From Clostridiales bacterium UBA1742 (GTDB lineage Bacteria > Bacillota > Clostridia > TANB77 > CAG-508): 25,684 bases of DNA. The translations under genes were made by a program, and so were the position numbers. Shown piece by piece: positions 24,685-25,684 of this stretch. The DNA lies in the NCBI GenBank assembly GCA_002314935.1, contig DCHW01000052.1, forward strand, positions 1-25,684. The letters are read 5' to 3'. The notes beneath the pieces were generated by a model that was not told the DNA's origin, made no database searches, and saw only the letters and a program-made list of their open reading frames with translations. The first letter of the stretch is position 1. Each line of letters starts with the position of its first letter.

Positions 24685-25420
24685 ATGATTTTAAAAGTAA
24701 TAACGTTTAACATGTGTCATGGCGAAGGAATAGATCGGAAAAATTGATGTTAGAAAACAATCTTTGTTCTTAAAAAAGTTTAATCCCGATATAATATTTT
24801 TACAAGAAATTGATATGTATACTAACAGAGCTTACAATAAAAATCAAATATATACCTTTAGCAAGTATACAAACTTACAATATAGAGCTGTAGGCACAAA
24901 TATAAAATATAAAAATGGTTTTTATGGAGATGGTATTTTATCTAAATTTCCTATTGAATATTCTGCAAATTACTTATCACCATTAGTAGATCCATCTCAT
25001 GAGCAAAGAGGTATACTTTGTAATAAAATTTCTTTTGGAAATACAAAAATTAACATCTTTTCTCTTCATATGTCTACCTTTGAACAAGAAAGAATTTTAA
25101 CTGCAAAAGAATTATTGAAAATCACCTCAAAAATAAATAAAAATGAGACCATATTAATTGGTGGAGATTTTAATATTGGAATACAAAAAGTCGGAAAGCA
25201 TTTATATAAATATAACCATAAAGAAAATTTTGAAGAATATGAAATCTTACAGCAAAAATTTAATCATATAAATAATTCAGATCCAACTTGGATTTCCGGA
25301 AATGAAAAAGCATGTATAGATACATTTTTTTACTCAAAAAATTTAAAATTATTAAACTATAAAACAATACCTGCAGAAATTTCAGATCATTATCCTGTAT
25401 ACGCAGAATTTTTAATTTAA
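24685..25420 (+). CDS. Endonuclease/exonuclease/phosphatase family protein, one CGG +1 shift
   Basis: Metal-dependent hydrolase of the EEP fold, which cleaves phosphodiesters or phosphoesters in nucleic acids, lipids or small molecules. From ATG 24685 (AGGTGA upstream) frame 0 ends three codons after CGG at 24736-24738. Skipping the C gives FNMCHGEGIDGKIDVRKQ and the frame stays open to 25420, 244 residues. EEP motifs are all present: TFNMCHG near the N terminus, LQEID with metal ligand Glu41, GGDFNIG, and the C-terminal SDHYP (Asp234, His235). This is the only plus-strand shift site, so the pattern follows the coding strand, not the sequenced strand. The natural substrate cannot be told from sequence. 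Confidence 0.9.
24736..24738 (+). other. CGG +1 shift site in the EEP hydrolase gene
   Basis: Context GAT CGG A. GGA is read as Gly18 in GIDGKID, typical for this EEP subgroup. Confidence 0.92.
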
Positions 25421-25427
25421 AAAGTTT

Positions 25428-25456
25428 AGGAGCGAAATTACTCTCGCTCCTATTTT
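25428..25456. terminator. Bidirectional terminator between convergent genes
   Basis: AGGAGCGA (25428-25435) pairs with TCGCTCCT (25444-25451). ATTTTTC follows on the plus strand, and AAACTTTTT follows on the minus strand. It serves the EEP gene and the small minus-strand gene. Confidence 0.85.
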
Positions 25457-25460
25457 TCAT

Positions 25461-25556
25461 TTAGCGTCTAGGAATAACTTTTTTTCCATTTCCTTTTCCT
25501 TGACTGACGACCTTTTTAGAAACCTTATAATTTGGTCTCTTTTTTTTCGAGGGCAT
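25461..25556 (-). CDS. 31-residue highly basic peptide
   Basis: A short frame with full expression signals: promoter at 25602-25630, AAGGAGGGG six bases before ATG 25556, and a terminator just after the stop. The product begins MPSKKKRPNYKV and ends GKKVIPRR. About a third of its residues are Lys or Arg, and it has no acidic residues, Cys or hydrophobic helix. This suggests an RNA- or ribosome-associated small protein, but no family is recognised. It contains no CGG; its penultimate Arg codons are AGA and CGC. Confidence 0.6.
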   Translation of the reverse strand: MPSKKKRPNYKVSKKVVSQGKGNGKKVIPRR

Positions 25557-25579
25557 CAAACCCCTCCTTTTTTTTTATT

Positions 25580-25593
25580 TTAGCTTACGCTAA
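25580..25593 (-). promoter_or_regulatory. Small leader hairpin of the 31-residue gene
   Basis: TTAGC/GCTAA stem closed by a GTAA tetraloop, between the promoter and the ribosome site. Confidence 0.35.
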
Positions 25594-25601
25594 TTTGTTA
25601 C

Positions 25602-25630
25602 ATTATACCATATTTTTACGTATATTTCAA
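25602..25630 (-). promoter_or_regulatory. Promoter of the 31-residue peptide gene
   Basis: -35 TTGAAA (25625-25630), 17-base spacer, -10 TATAAT (25602-25607). Confidence 0.75.
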
Positions 25631-25684
25631 TTATTTGATTTTATCTTTTATTTTAACCAATGAAGGTTAGTCAAACATATGTCA

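Noticed and set aside
3262..24738. Frame breaks explained simply by long-read sequencing errors
   Set aside because: Typical indel errors fall in homopolymers and in any phase. Here the genes are full of long A and T runs without a single break in them, and all ten insertions are a C directly before an in-phase Gly codon. Not fully excluded without reads, so kept as the main alternative.
3262..24738. Classical programmed frameshifting of the prfB (stop-codon) or -1 slippery-heptamer type
   Set aside because: No stop codon follows the sites at a fixed distance, no shared heptamer or upstream ribosome-like site is seen, and the preceding codons all differ. The only common element is CGG followed by A or T.
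1..25684. CRISPR arrays, tRNA or rRNA genes, insertion sequences
   Set aside because: No regularly spaced direct repeats, cloverleaf sequences, rRNA segments or transposase frames were recognised on either strand.

Overview
The window looks like a chromosomal segment of an AT-rich, low-GC Gram-positive bacterium, most like an uncultured gut Clostridia-type lineage. The evidence is strong AT bias, GGAGG-type ribosome sites, the rpsL-rpsG-fusA-tuf (str) order, plsX-acpP, a SpoVB-like flippase next to HU, and a prepilin leader of the KGITLIALI type. Most genes lie on the minus strand. The plus strand carries only a VirD4/TraG-like ATPase and an endonuclease/exonuclease/phosphatase gene.

Layout by position: 1-450 non-coding; 451-2744 two tandem, divergent phosphofructokinase-like genes sharing promoter, dyad and leader hairpins; 2892-6137 glyA-topA; 6297-7310 a type IV prepilin fused to a Hint (intein/hedgehog-type) domain; 7513-7845 a small conserved-type protein; 8035-9391 plsX-acpP; 9561-14039 the str operon; 14267-16123 flippase and HU; 16251-18581 coupling-protein-like ATPase; 18650-18832 stand-alone DnaJ-type zinc protein; 18950-20706 S1-domain protein and winged-helix protein; 20794-24557 membrane protein-lspA-rluD-rluB; 24685-25420 EEP-family hydrolase; 25461-25556 a 31-residue basic peptide.

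The main discovery is a decoding anomaly. Six otherwise well-conserved genes (topA, plsX, the flippase, rluD, the S1 protein, the EEP hydrolase) are broken in the standard reading. They carry ten frame breaks in total, three each in rluD and the S1 gene. Every break is the same event: an in-frame CGG codon whose C must be skipped, so that translation continues +1 with GGA or GGT, giving glycine at a family-conserved glycine. By hand scan, the other genes (about 7,500 codons in all) contain no in-frame CGG, except one each in the two phosphofructokinase-like genes, at homologous codons 25/26. CGT is used as an ordinary sense codon in fusA. The simplest reading is that CGG has no conventional Arg tRNA here and CGGN is decoded as Gly by a +1 frameshift or as a four-base codon. 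A sequencing artefact is the main alternative, but it does not explain why all ten insertions are in phase 0 directly before a glycine codon.

Most other genes are ordinary translation, envelope and one-carbon housekeeping functions. The phosphofructokinase-like pair, the prepilin-Hint fusion and the lone coupling-protein-like ATPase are the accessory features of interest.
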